Origin: Acidobacteriota bacterium
GTDB lineage: Bacteria; Acidobacteriota; Terriglobia; Acidiferrales; UBA7541
Reading direction: 5' to 3'
DNA: 38,484 nucleotides
Assembly (NCBI GenBank): GCA_003154775.1
Contig: PMES01000047.1
Span: 1-38,484 of the forward strand
Both the position numbers and the translations under genes were made by a program. Within the stretch, counting starts at the first letter, position 1; the number at the start of each line of letters is the position of its first letter. The notes under the pieces are model-generated. The model made no database searches. It saw only the letters and a program-made list of their open reading frames with translations, and was not told where the DNA came from. This document shows, in pieces, positions 16,238-23,704 of this stretch.

Positions 16238-17002
16238 ATGAATCCCTGGCTGATTGCCCCTTCCGTGATCGCCGCCGGCGCCGCGGCCATGACCGCCTAC
16301 GGCGCGGCCCACCCCCGCTCGCATCTTTTCGGTCCCGTCATTTCCCACACCGATGCTGCCGCGAAATTGGCGCTGACCTTCGACGACGGCCCCAATCCCG
16401 CGATCACCCCGAAACTTCTGGAATTGCTGGCCAGGCACAACGCCCGCGCCACTTTTTTCCTGGTTGGCAAATTTGTCCGCCAGTGTCCCGACCTCGTCAA
16501 GGAACTCGTCGCCCGTGGACACGTCCTCGGCAATCACACCGAATCCCATCCGAATCTCTTCTTCTGTGGACCGCAGGAAACGCGCGAAGAATTGCAGCGC
16601 TGCACGGACGCTATCGAGAAGCTTGTCTGGGCCAAGCCGCGATGGTTTCGTCCGCCCTTCGGTTTTCGCAGCCCCTGGCTCGGCGAGATCCTCCACCAGC
16701 ACGCCATGACCAACGTCACCTGGTCGCTTATTCCCGGCGACTGGCGCAGCAAGCCCGCCGACTGGCTCATCGACCGCATGAAGCCCATTGCCGCGAACGC
16801 TCAGGTCAATCTCCCGAAAGCCAAAGCGGGTAACACCACTTCCGGCGACATTCTTTGCCTTCACGACGGCAACCATACCCGCCTGAATGGCGACCGCCAG
16901 CACACTCTCAAAGCCCTCGAATTTTGGCTGCCTCGCTGGCGCGACCTGGGCCTTGAATTTGTTACAATGGACCAACTGATGCGGAAGGCGGTCGAGGCCT
17001 AA
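16238..17002 (+). CDS. polysaccharide deacetylase (NodB/CE4 family)
   Basis: 254 aa. The five NodB motifs are present: TFDDGPN (47-53; Asp49 base, Asp50 metal ligand), HTESHP (100-105; both metal-binding His), RPPFGFR (138-144), the DW segment in LIPGDWRSKP (about 164-173) and LCLHDG (206-211, catalytic His). All catalytic residues are intact, so it should be an active metal-dependent N- or O-deacetylase on a polysaccharide or peptidoglycan. The N-terminus has a short hydrophobic stretch (LIAPSVIAAGAAAMTAYG), a likely membrane anchor. The stop overlaps the start of the zinc-ribbon gene by one base (TAATG), so the two are translationally coupled. Confidence 0.9.
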   Translation: MNPWLIAPSVIAAGAAAMTAYGAAHPRSHLFGPVISHTDAAAKLALTFDDGPNPAITPKLLELLARHNARATFFLVGKFVRQCPDLVKELVARGHVLGNHTESHPNLFFCGPQETREELQRCTDAIEKLVWAKPRWFRPPFGFRSPWLGEILHQHAMTNVTWSLIPGDWRSKPADWLIDRMKPIAANAQVNLPKAKAGNTTSGDILCLHDGNHTRLNGDRQHTLKALEFWLPRWRDLGLEFVTMDQLMRKAVEA

Positions 17003-17316
17003 TGGACGAACGTGTGTTTTATAACGAAAAAGAAGAGACCCGCAAGGTCAAGTTGATCTGCCCCAGTTGTCGCGGCGAATTCGAAGCCCCGGTGCGCTGG
17101 AAGGTCTCGCGCAAGAAAAGGGAACTCCCCCGCGGCGCCAGCGAAGAAGACCGCCGCAAGTTTGCCAAATCCACTTCCTTCATGGTCCGCCTTGATGATC
17201 TCGTCGCTTGCTACAAGTGCCGCAAGCGCTTCGAGCTCACCGGCCAATCCACCGTCCTCATCAACGATAATCTCGGCGACCCCAACGAAGACCCCGAAAA
17301 TTTCGGCAATCGCTGA
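17002..17316 (+). CDS. small zinc-ribbon protein
   Basis: 104 aa. CPSC (20-23) and CYKC (70-73) are spaced as in a two-knuckle zinc ribbon, with basic residues between them (KVSRKKRELPRG). The C-terminus is acidic (NDNLGDPNEDPENFGNR). Such proteins often bind nucleic acid or act as accessory subunits. Coupled to the deacetylase gene by a one-base overlap, which is conserved-operon-like, but I cannot name the family. Confidence 0.75.
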   Translation: MDERVFYNEKEETRKVKLICPSCRGEFEAPVRWKVSRKKRELPRGASEEDRRKFAKSTSFMVRLDDLVACYKCRKRFELTGQSTVLINDNLGDPNEDPENFGNR

Positions 17317-17351
17317 GCGGATGTTTTATTAGCGGCCTGTGAGCGCTATTC

Positions 17352-17485
17352 GGTTATCAGCGATCAGTTATCAGCAATCAGGAACCAAGATTGCCGTTAC
17401 TCTTACCAGCCACTTCAACCTTATCCTCACCCTTTGCATCGGCTGAAAACCGCTTCCTGATCGCTGATCGCTGATATCTGATATC
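17352..17485. repeat. imperfect inverted repeat of about 32-nt arms
   Basis: The left arm (17352-17383) is built of TATCAGCGATCAG and TATCAGCAATCAGGA; the right arm (17455-17485) reads TCCTGATCGCTGATCGC then TGATATCTGATATC. The arms are largely complementary and about 70 nt apart. Each arm is itself made of short repeats of GATCAG/TATCAG. It fills the 195-nt gap between the zinc-ribbon gene and the next convergent gene and could act as a bidirectional terminator or be a small mobile repeat. Confidence 0.6.
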
Positions 17486-17511
17486 CCTCTGCCGCTCGCA
17501 CCAACCCAACC

Positions 17512-17712
17512 TCAAATCTCAGGATACATCTCAAAAAACGCATTGCTCGACTGCCGGAACGTCGCCTCGATCTCTTCCTTCGTTCCCTCGATCAGGTGCA
17601 TGGCAATGCGCGCCGTCCGCCCATTCTTCAACACCACCGTGGCCTCTTTCACCTCGCCCAGATCGTCCACCGGCAGCAGCCGCATCCCGTAAATCAGCGC
17701 TAGTTTCGCCAT
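17512..17712 (-). CDS. conserved-looking 66-aa protein of unknown function
   Basis: Starts at ATG 17712 with GAAGGGGA upstream. The sequence MAKLALIYGMRLLPVDD, then ATVVLKNGRTARIAMHLIEG, suggests a small beta-hairpin or barrel with a C-terminal helix (TKEEIEATFRQSSNAFFEMYPEI). No signal peptide and no recognised domain. It faces the zinc-ribbon gene and is divergent from the glycine-rich exported protein. Confidence 0.6.
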   Translation of the reverse strand: MAKLALIYGMRLLPVDDLGEVKEATVVLKNGRTARIAMHLIEGTKEEIEATFRQSSNAFFEMYPEI

Positions 17713-17875
17713 AAGGTTCCCCTTCTCGAATTCCGCGCCTACAGCCTAGCTTTCCCCTTCTCCTCGGTCAAATCGCGCCGTGGCCGCCTCTGGCCTTCCC
17801 TTCAAAGACGTGGGAAGCTATAGGCATCTTCGTACCGTAGCATCGCATCCGAAGGGCAGAGCATAGGAGGGAAAG

Positions 17876-18658
17876 GTGAAAGCTGCACGGACGTTTCTGG
17901 TTCTGACGACACTTTTCCTTTTCGGCTTGAGCTTCGGCCCGCGCAGTTTCGCGCAGGCTCCCGACGGGCCGCAGCCCGACCCGCCGCCACCCACGACGCC
18001 CGCCAAGCCCGCTGCCCCCCGCCCGGCCGGCACCGGCGCAACGCTCCTCGTCCCGTCCGGAACCCGTATTGGCGTCATCTTGGAGAATGGCATCTCCACT
18101 GCCACCGCCAAACCTGGCGATTCCGTCTACTTCCGCACCTCCTTCCCCATCACCATCAACAACAAGGTCATCATCCCTGTTGGCTCGTATCTCCGCGGCG
18201 AAATCACCGATACCAAGCGCCCCGGCCGCGTCAAAGGCAAAGGCGAATTGCGCCTGCGCTTGAACACTCTGGTTTTCCCCAATGGCTACACCATTGACCT
18301 GAATGCCGAACCTCACAGCGCCGACGGCGGCCAAACCAAAACCGACTCGGAAGGTAAAATGACCGGCCCCGGCGGCAAGGGTAAGGATGTAGCAACGGTT
18401 GCCACAACCACGGTTACGGGCGCAGGCATCGGTGCCATCGCAGGCGGCGGTAAAGGCGCTGGCATTGGTGCCGGAATTGGTGGCCTGGCCGGTCTTGGGG
18501 CCGTGTTGTTGTCGCGTGGGCCAGAGGCGCAGCTTCCCCGCGGCTCATCTATGGATCTGCAGTTGGAGCGCGACCTGCAACTCGACGCCGATCAGATTCA
18601 CTATACGCATGTCGGCGACGCCCACACCGTCATCATGCAGCCCGCCCCGCAAAACTGA
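17876..18658 (+). CDS. exported VirB10/TrbI-like beta-barrel protein with glycine-zipper segment (paralogue 1)
   Basis: 260 aa from GTG 17876, with AGGAGG 5 nt upstream. Signal peptide about 1-27 (LVLTTLFLFGLSFGP, cleavage after SFA), then a Pro-rich linker (DGPQPDPPPPTTPAKPAAP). Residues about 55-150 read LLVPSGTRIGVILENGISTATAKPGDSV, then IIPVGSYLRGEITDTKRPGRVKGKGEL, the pattern of the C-terminal beta domain of VirB10/TrbI. A glycine-zipper of about 35 residues follows (GAGIGAIAGGGKGAGIGAGI), typical of membrane insertion, then LPRGSSMDLQLERDLQL. There are no other secretion genes nearby, so it is not a type IV system component here; a cell-envelope role is inferred. A paralogue is at 25153-25887. 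Confidence 0.78.
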   Translation: MKAARTFLVLTTLFLFGLSFGPRSFAQAPDGPQPDPPPPTTPAKPAAPRPAGTGATLLVPSGTRIGVILENGISTATAKPGDSVYFRTSFPITINNKVIIPVGSYLRGEITDTKRPGRVKGKGELRLRLNTLVFPNGYTIDLNAEPHSADGGQTKTDSEGKMTGPGGKGKDVATVATTTVTGAGIGAIAGGGKGAGIGAGIGGLAGLGAVLLSRGPEAQLPRGSSMDLQLERDLQLDADQIHYTHVGDAHTVIMQPAPQN

Positions 18659-18744
18659 TCCAGTTTCCGCACTCTGCCTTCGCCGCGCTTCAAGAAAACA
18701 CACCGCTCCTCAGCGCTCCCATTTCACTCTCGTCCTACTCCTGA

Positions 18745-18799
18745 CTGTCATCCCGACCGGAGGCCCGCGCCGTTGGCGGGCCGTAGTGGAGGGATCCCT
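18745..18799 (+). repeat. dispersed intergenic repeat (GTCATCCC...GGGATCC type)
   Basis: GTCATCCCGACCGGAGG is followed by the palindrome GCCCGCGCCGTTGGCGGGC and ends GTAGTGGAGGGATCCCTC. It shares its ends with the elements at 7246 and 27994. It lies in the 235-nt gap between the VirB10-like gene and the convergent lipoprotein gene, which also holds a TTTGTGACCTCTGTG word that resembles sequence near 16140. Confidence 0.5.
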
Positions 18800-18893
18800 C
18801 CGCCGATTTTCTTTTCTTTGTGACCTCTGTGTTAAGCGTCCTCGTCTTCGCTTTCCGTACTCCGTACGCATTGTCTATTCCTGCCCGATCTCA

Positions 18894-19477
18894 CTACAAC
18901 CCTTCCGCCAATTCCCGCGCCAGTACCTCCGCTTTCTTCGCCATATTCGTCGCTCGTTGCCAGTCGCCGTTCCGCATGGCTTCTCGCGCCGCATCCATGA
19001 ACCCGCGGATCTTCGACGCCAAATCCGCCTGCGCCGCATTCAACGCCTTCCCGCGCGTCGCCGACAGATTCCGCTCCGCCGCGTCCAAGCTCGCCTGTGC
19101 ATCCGCTTTCGCCGTCTCCAACTCGCCCGTCGAAAGTTCCGGCACGATGGTTGGCTCGCTTGGCTTTCCCGCCGCCGCAGGTTCCGTTGCGGGTGACGCC
19201 GCCACTTTCGGCCTTGCCGGTGGATTCCGCGGCGGTCCCAGCCGCGCCGGAATCGGCGCTGGTTCCAGCCCCAGGTCCGGCGCTTCGCTCAACGCCCCTC
19301 CGCCGTTGGTGACGGAATCACCGGATGCGCCAGCACAAGATTCCCGAAGTGCGCCACAGGCCGCTTCTTCACCAAGCACCCGCTACAAACCATCACGCAT
19401 AAGCACATGGGCAGCAGTAGAATTCTCGGCCTGCGCATCCTTCGCTCCGTGGGACTCGGCGCTGGGTTCTTGGCCAT
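18894..19477 (-). CDS. lipoprotein-like gene with an apparent frameshift
   Basis: Two adjoining frames make one plausible protein. The first part starts at ATG 19477, only 2 nt after the kinase stop, and gives a basic N-terminus, a hydrophobic signal (ILLLPMCLCVMVC), a Cys-Gly-Cys region with an imperfect lipobox, and GNLVLAHPVIPSPT before a stop at 19289. The second part, open from 19379, begins to make sense after that point: APDLGLEPAPIPARLGPP, a Pro/Ala-rich stretch, then a helical end (LDAAERNLSATRGKALNAAQ, then REAMRNGDWQRATNMAKKAE) that stops at 18894. Adding one base to the four-C run at 19295-19298 joins the frames exactly. Either a real frameshift, a sequencing error, or programmed. 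Role unknown; the C-terminus resembles TPR-like helical pairs. Confidence 0.6.
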
Positions 19478-19479
19478 CC

Positions 19480-21336
19480 TTACGCGGCTAGCGGCAACTC
19501 AATCCGGAACGTCGTTCCGTGGCCAACCTCCGTGGTAAAGTCTATCGAACCGTTGTGAAGCTGCACGATTCGGAACGTGCTCGCCAATCCGATCCCGCTC
19601 CCTCCCGGCCGCGTCGTAAAAAACAACTGAAACACTTTCTGCCGGTTCTCCACGGGAATCCCCTTCCCCGTATCCCCCACGGTAATTTCCGCCATCTCTC
19701 CGCGCCGGCTCAGCGTCAATTGCAATTGCCCGCCAGTCGGCATCGCCTCCACCGCATTCAACACCAGGTTCAAGATCGCTTGCTTCAGCAGCGCCCGGTC
19801 CACGAACACTTCCGGAATTCCAATCGGAATCAATTGCGCCACCTGCACATTCGTCAGCGCCAGCTCCGGCCGCGCCACTTCCAGCACTTCCTTCAGCAGG
19901 TCCGCCAACTGTGTCGGCTCCAGGCGCACATCCATCGGCCGCGAAAAATCCAGGAACCTCTTCACCACCGCGTCTAGCCGGTCGATTTCCGCGTCCAGCA
20001 CATGCACCGCCTGCTGCGCCGCGCCATCCGTCTCCGGTGGCAAGCACTCCTTCAGATTCTCCAGCCACAGCCGCATCGAGTTCAGCGGGTTCTTCACTTC
20101 GTGCGCCACTCCCGCCGTGATCCGCCCCACCGCCGCCAGCCGTTCGCTCACCTGCAATTGCGTGTTGATGCTTTCCAGCGAATCCAAGTCCCGCAGCGTG
20201 ATCAACGCCCCCATGCGTTCCCCTTCACCCTGAATTTCCTGCACGCTCACGCGCACGCGCTTTTTCCCTTCCAGTGTTTCCACCTCCGTCTCTGAAGCCA
20301 CCTCGTGCAGCTCATCCCCCTCCAGGCGCAGCGCCTTGTGCAGCGGGTGCTCCGGCGGGAAAATATCCGTCACACGCCGTCCCAAAAAATTCGAAGCCGG
20401 CGCCCCCAGAAATTTCTCCGCCGCCGGGCTCACCATCACCGCGCGCGCATCCCGCGTGAACAGGATCAGCCCATCTTCCAGTCCGGCCATCACCGAATTC
20501 ATGTTCTCGCGCAGCGAACTGAAAATTTCGTGTACGCCCCGCAACTGCTGCCCCACTTGCGTGATCTTTCGTCGCACCTGTCCTAACTCGTCGGTGCTCT
20601 CCAAGCGCTCTCTTGTAATTGTTGCCGGTGTGTCGTAGACGCCCGATGAAATGCGATCCAATTGCGCCAAAATGTCCCGGATCGGCGTGAGCGCCGCACC
20701 GCTCACCAGCCCCGCCAGGATCGTGGACAGCCCCAGCGCCAAGACCACAATCGTCAGCCACCACCGCAGCCGTGGCTTGACGTCGTTCAGCAGCAATGTC
20801 GTCGAAACCGCTGCGCGCACTTCCCCGAACGGCTGCCCTCTCTCGCTGAAGGGATAATCCACCTCGTAAATCCGTGCGGATTGTTCCAGGATGCGCACCT
20901 GCCGCACAAACGGGCTTTGCACCAGTTGCGCCAGCGGCGGCCGCCGCGTCACCACTTTCCCCTGCAGTGACTCGTCGCTCGATACCATCACCACGCCGTC
21001 GTGGTCCACGATCGTCACTTCGTAAATGGACGGCAAATCCGTTGCCGACTGCAACCTGGCCTTCAGCCCTTCGCTGATCTCGAATGCCCGCTGCACATAA
21101 TCGTGCGTTTCCTGCGGATCGCTCGAAGCCGGCAGCACCCCCTGGGCCTTGGCATCATCCAGCGCGCGTTTCGCCGTGTCGAACACCTCGCGCGCCAATT
21201 CATTCGCGCGCTTGTCCGTGTCGTGCAGCACTTGCTGCATCAGCAGTTCCAAAAACACCAGCGAGAGCACCAGCGACGACAGCAGCACCAGCCCTGTCAT
21301 CACCATCGTCAATTTGGCGCGCAGCCCCAAGTGCAT
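19480..21336 (-). CDS. PAS-containing membrane sensor histidine kinase (AtoS/ZraS-like)
   Basis: 618 aa. Transmembrane helix 1 at about 12-33, extracytoplasmic domain to about 190, helix 2 at about 192-213, HAMP about 214-265, PAS about 275-385 (VMAGLEDGLILFTRDARAV), phosphoacceptor His412 in GVAHEVKNPLNSMRL, and the ATPase domain with LNLVLNAVEAMP, VGDTGKGI (553-560) and SGIGLAS. Domain order and the AHEVKNPLN box match kinases that pair with NtrC-type regulators. The gene starts 7 nt after the stop of such a regulator and is followed 2 nt later by the lipoprotein gene, so the three form an operon. The signal is unknown. Confidence 0.9.
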   Translation of the reverse strand: MHLGLRAKLTMVMTGLVLLSSLVLSLVFLELLMQQVLHDTDKRANELAREVFDTAKRALDDAKAQGVLPASSDPQETHDYVQRAFEISEGLKARLQSATDLPSIYEVTIVDHDGVVMVSSDESLQGKVVTRRPPLAQLVQSPFVRQVRILEQSARIYEVDYPFSERGQPFGEVRAAVSTTLLLNDVKPRLRWWLTIVVLALGLSTILAGLVSGAALTPIRDILAQLDRISSGVYDTPATITRERLESTDELGQVRRKITQVGQQLRGVHEIFSSLRENMNSVMAGLEDGLILFTRDARAVMVSPAAEKFLGAPASNFLGRRVTDIFPPEHPLHKALRLEGDELHEVASETEVETLEGKKRVRVSVQEIQGEGERMGALITLRDLDSLESINTQLQVSERLAAVGRITAGVAHEVKNPLNSMRLWLENLKECLPPETDGAAQQAVHVLDAEIDRLDAVVKRFLDFSRPMDVRLEPTQLADLLKEVLEVARPELALTNVQVAQLIPIGIPEVFVDRALLKQAILNLVLNAVEAMPTGGQLQLTLSRRGEMAEITVGDTGKGIPVENRQKVFQLFFTTRPGGSGIGLASTFRIVQLHNGSIDFTTEVGHGTTFRIELPLAA

Positions 21337-21342
21337 AACTTC

Positions 21343-22767
21343 TTACGTCTCCGTTTCCGCGCGTTCGCTGCCGTATTCCTTCAGCTTGTTGTGCAGGGTC
21401 TTCAGGCTCACGCCCAGCAGTTCCGCCGCGCGCGTCTTGTTGTTTCCCGTGGCCGCCAGCGTCTGCACGATCAATTCCTTCTCCATCATGTCCACTGTCG
21501 TCCCGATCGGAAATTTGAGGATGGATAGATCGCTCGGGCTTTTCGCCGACACTCGCCCGAACTCCCCCGGCAAACTCGCCCGCGAAATCAAATCTTTCTC
21601 GCTCATGATCGCCGCGCGCTCCAGAATGTTTCGCAATTCGCGGACGTTTCCCGGCCACGTGTGGCTCATAAAGATGTCCAGCACTTCCGCGCCGATCCCT
21701 CGCACGCTCTTCCCATGCTTCGCATTGATGTCGCGCAGCATGTGCTCGGTCAGCAGCGGGATATCTTCCTTGTGTTCCCGCAAAGGCGGCAGGTGAATGT
21801 GAAACACATTCAGCCGGAAATACAGGTCCTGGCGCAACTGCCCGCTGGACACAGCTTGCTCCGGATCCTTGTTGGTCGCCGCAAGCACGCGCACGTCCAC
21901 CGGCGTCTCCACCTTGCTTCCCAGCCTTCGTACCTTGTGGTCTTCCAGAACGCGCAGCAGCTTCGTCTGCGTCGGCGCAGGCATCTCCCCGATTTCGTCC
22001 AGCAGCAGCGTGCCGCCGTCCGCCAGTTCGAAGCAGCCAATCCGCCGCTCCGCCGCGCCCGTGAACGCACCTCGCTCATGCCCGAAAATTTCGCTCTCCA
22101 TCAGCGTTTCGGGTATCGCCGAACAGTTGATGGCCACAAAAGGCCCGCCCGCCCGCGGCGATAATTTATGGATGGTGCGCGCCACAACTTCTTTTCCGGA
22201 CCCCGTTTCGCCCGTGATCAACACCGAAGCCGAACTCGGCGCCGCCATCTCGATCACCCGCATCACGTCCTGCATCGGCTTCGTTCCGCCCACCAGTTCT
22301 CCAAGCCGCCCCGCCTCGCGCAATTGCCTCTGCAATACCGCCAGGTTCTGCGCGTCGCGCGCCTTGCTTAACGCGCGGTCCAGCAGCGCCCGCAGCACCG
22401 GCCCCTTCAGCGGCTTTTCGATGTACCAGAACGCCCCCGACTCAATCGCCGCTACCGCGCGCTCCTCGCTTCCCTTTCCGGTAATGATGATCGCCGGTAC
22501 ATCCTTCAGCTCGTCGCCCAACTGCTTCAGCAGGTCCAACCCGTTCATCCCCGGCAATTCCACGTCGGCGATCACCGTATCCGGTTGGAAATTGGAAAAT
22601 TTCGCCAGCGCCTCTTCGGCACTCGCCACGCCCAGCACTTCATAGCCCCACCTCTGCAGCAACTGCTCGTAACCCTTCCGCGCGTTGTCTTCGTCCTCGA
22701 CAATCAGCACGCGGTCTCTGTGTTCTCCGGTTTCCACCGTGCGTACGGCTCGTGTCTCGTCTGTCAT
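21343..22767 (-). CDS. sigma54-dependent response regulator (NtrC/AtoC family)
   Basis: The frame extends to 22836, but ATG 22767 (GAGG upstream) starts a protein of 474 aa that begins just before the receiver domain. Receiver: VLIVEDED (20-27), phosphoacceptor Asp68 (TVIADVELPG), Lys118 (YIEKPL). AAA+ domain: Walker A GETGSGKE (186-193), GAFTGA (233-238), Walker B LLLDEIGEM. The C-terminal Fis-type helix-turn-helix reads NNKTRAAELLGVSLKTLHNK. With GAFTGA intact it should open sigma54 promoters. It leads the operon with the PAS kinase. Upstream is the 0.9-kb repeat-rich gap. Confidence 0.92.
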   Translation of the reverse strand: MTDETRAVRTVETGEHRDRVLIVEDEDNARKGYEQLLQRWGYEVLGVASAEEALAKFSNFQPDTVIADVELPGMNGLDLLKQLGDELKDVPAIIITGKGSEERAVAAIESGAFWYIEKPLKGPVLRALLDRALSKARDAQNLAVLQRQLREAGRLGELVGGTKPMQDVMRVIEMAAPSSASVLITGETGSGKEVVARTIHKLSPRAGGPFVAINCSAIPETLMESEIFGHERGAFTGAAERRIGCFELADGGTLLLDEIGEMPAPTQTKLLRVLEDHKVRRLGSKVETPVDVRVLAATNKDPEQAVSSGQLRQDLYFRLNVFHIHLPPLREHKEDIPLLTEHMLRDINAKHGKSVRGIGAEVLDIFMSHTWPGNVRELRNILERAAIMSEKDLISRASLPGEFGRVSAKSPSDLSILKFPIGTTVDMMEKELIVQTLAATGNNKTRAAELLGVSLKTLHNKLKEYGSERAETET

Positions 22768-22870
22768 GCGGCTTCGCCTCGTCTGAATAAATACCACGAA
22801 TGGAGCAACTTCGGGTGGGCGATTCGACTCTAACAAGCCCCCTCCCGCTTGCCAAGCCCGCCGTCACCCT

Positions 22871-22924
22871 CGTGGCACACTCACTCCTGCTTGCCCTGAG
22901 CGGCGAAGGAACTGTGCTCTTGGG
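22871..22924 (+). repeat. 54-nt dispersed repeat, copy 2
   Basis: Reads CGTGGCACACTCACTCCTG at its start and ACTGTGCTCTTGGG at its end; 48 of 54 positions equal the copy at 15282-15335. It is followed by further CTCTTGGG-type words (near 22945 and 22984) of the same family. The copy stands about 100 nt upstream of the sigma54-activator gene, as the other copy stands just downstream of the other activator gene. Confidence 0.75.
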
Positions 22925-23095
22925 TTTCTCCTTGCCTCTGCTCTTGGGTTCTTCTTGCGTGTGTAGGGACACGGAACACGCGCCCTCTTGGGGTCCGCCC
23001 CGTGTAGCGCAGGGCGAGTCCGCGCCTGGCCGCCGCTTGCTGGCGGGAGCCCTGCGGCTTTTCTCCTGGGTTTGCCTTTTCTCTTCGTGCGGGTC

Positions 23096-23179
23096 CAGCG
23101 CCGTAGGCGCGGCATAGGTTAGCCCAGCCCGTCAGGGCTGGGCCCATCAGCAACCGCAATCGGCAGCGCCGTAGGTGCG
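23096..23179 (+). repeat. repeat pair around a strong palindrome
   Basis: CAGCGCCGTAGGCGCG (23096-23111) recurs as CAGCGCCGTAGGTGCG (23164-23179). Between them CCCAGCCC (23123-23130), loop GTCA, GGGCTGGG (23135-23142) make a perfect 8-bp stem. No coding frame with supporting signals covers this part of the gap. Confidence 0.6.
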
Positions 23180-23202
23180 CCACAATCCGTTCCGCTTCTC
23201 CT

Positions 23203-23243
23203 GTGCGATGAACTCTGCCCCATCGCACGTCTTTTGTGCGATG
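23203..23243. promoter_or_regulatory. GTGCGATG hairpin plus third half-site
   Basis: GTGCGATG (23203-23210) and CATCGCAC (23221-23228) form a perfect 8-bp inverted repeat with a 10-nt loop, and a third GTGCGATG follows at 23236-23243. The block lies 60 nt upstream of the near-consensus promoter at 23306 and could be an operator or a hairpin at the 3' end of another transcript. By position only. Confidence 0.35.
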
Positions 23244-23305
23244 AATCCCTCTTCTCCCTCGCCCGTTTCTCCCGCAAAAAATCCACTTTCCCTTGAATTA
23301 TTATC

Positions 23306-23334
23306 TTGACAAGTCCTTCCTGATAGACTATACT
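23306..23334 (+). promoter_or_regulatory. near-consensus sigma70 promoter
   Basis: TTGACA at 23306-23311 and TATACT at 23329-23334 with exactly 17 nt between them: a perfect -35 and a five-of-six -10. The expected start is near 23341. It has no gene directly behind it; an intrinsic terminator ends transcription after about 45 nt. Confidence 0.75.
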
Positions 23335-23340
23335 CTCTCT

Positions 23341-23389
23341 CGTGAATGCTTGCGTCCAACCGCCGGGCCTCGCCCGGCTTTTTCTTTTT
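23341..23389 (+). ncRNA. candidate short RNA ending at an intrinsic terminator
   Basis: From the predicted start near 23341 the sequence runs about 20 nt and then GCCGGGC (23362-23368), loop CTC, GCCCGGC (23372-23378) followed by TTTTTCTTTTT (23379-23389), a textbook intrinsic terminator. Promoter and terminator are only about 28 nt apart. The product would be a tiny RNA of about 45 nt or an attenuated leader. A GTG at 23342 opens a 102-codon frame, but it reads through the terminator and the AATCAACAC repeats and is not convincing as protein. Confidence 0.4.
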
Positions 23390-23468
23390 ATGCCCCAATC
23401 TCGAATCCGCGCTCCACTCTGCCGTCTCGCCCCACGCAATCCGCGCCCGATCTCCCTAAACGCTCCAC

Positions 23469-23610
23469 AATCAACACATCCATCAGAACCCTTCCCCAAC
23501 CCCTTCAGAATCAACACATACACAACTGCATCAAAACAAATGACCTACATCCCTCTTGAAATCAACACTTACAACACCCAATTCCCGCAACTCCCCCGAA
23601 ATCATCACTT
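23469..23610 (+). repeat. composite AATCAACAC repeat, left copy
   Basis: AATCAACACAT at 23469 and 23509, AATCAACACTT at 23560, AATCATCACTT at 23600: spacings 40, 51 and 40 nt. The word CCAACCCCT precedes the second unit. A second set in the same orientation is at 24840-24950, on the other side of the lower-GC gene. Spacers are C-rich and otherwise unlike coding DNA. Confidence 0.7.
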
Positions 23611-23704
23611 ATGCGAAATCCACTTTTCTCTACCGCCTCTGGCTCTTTAGCGTTTAATCCGGGATTGCATACTCCCGCAAGGGGAGGTCTATAATGCCCA
23701 AGGA

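Noticed and set aside
23342-23650. 102-codon frame after the strong promoter
   Set aside because: It runs through an intrinsic terminator and the AATCAACAC repeats; no ribosome binding site, and its composition is repeat-derived.
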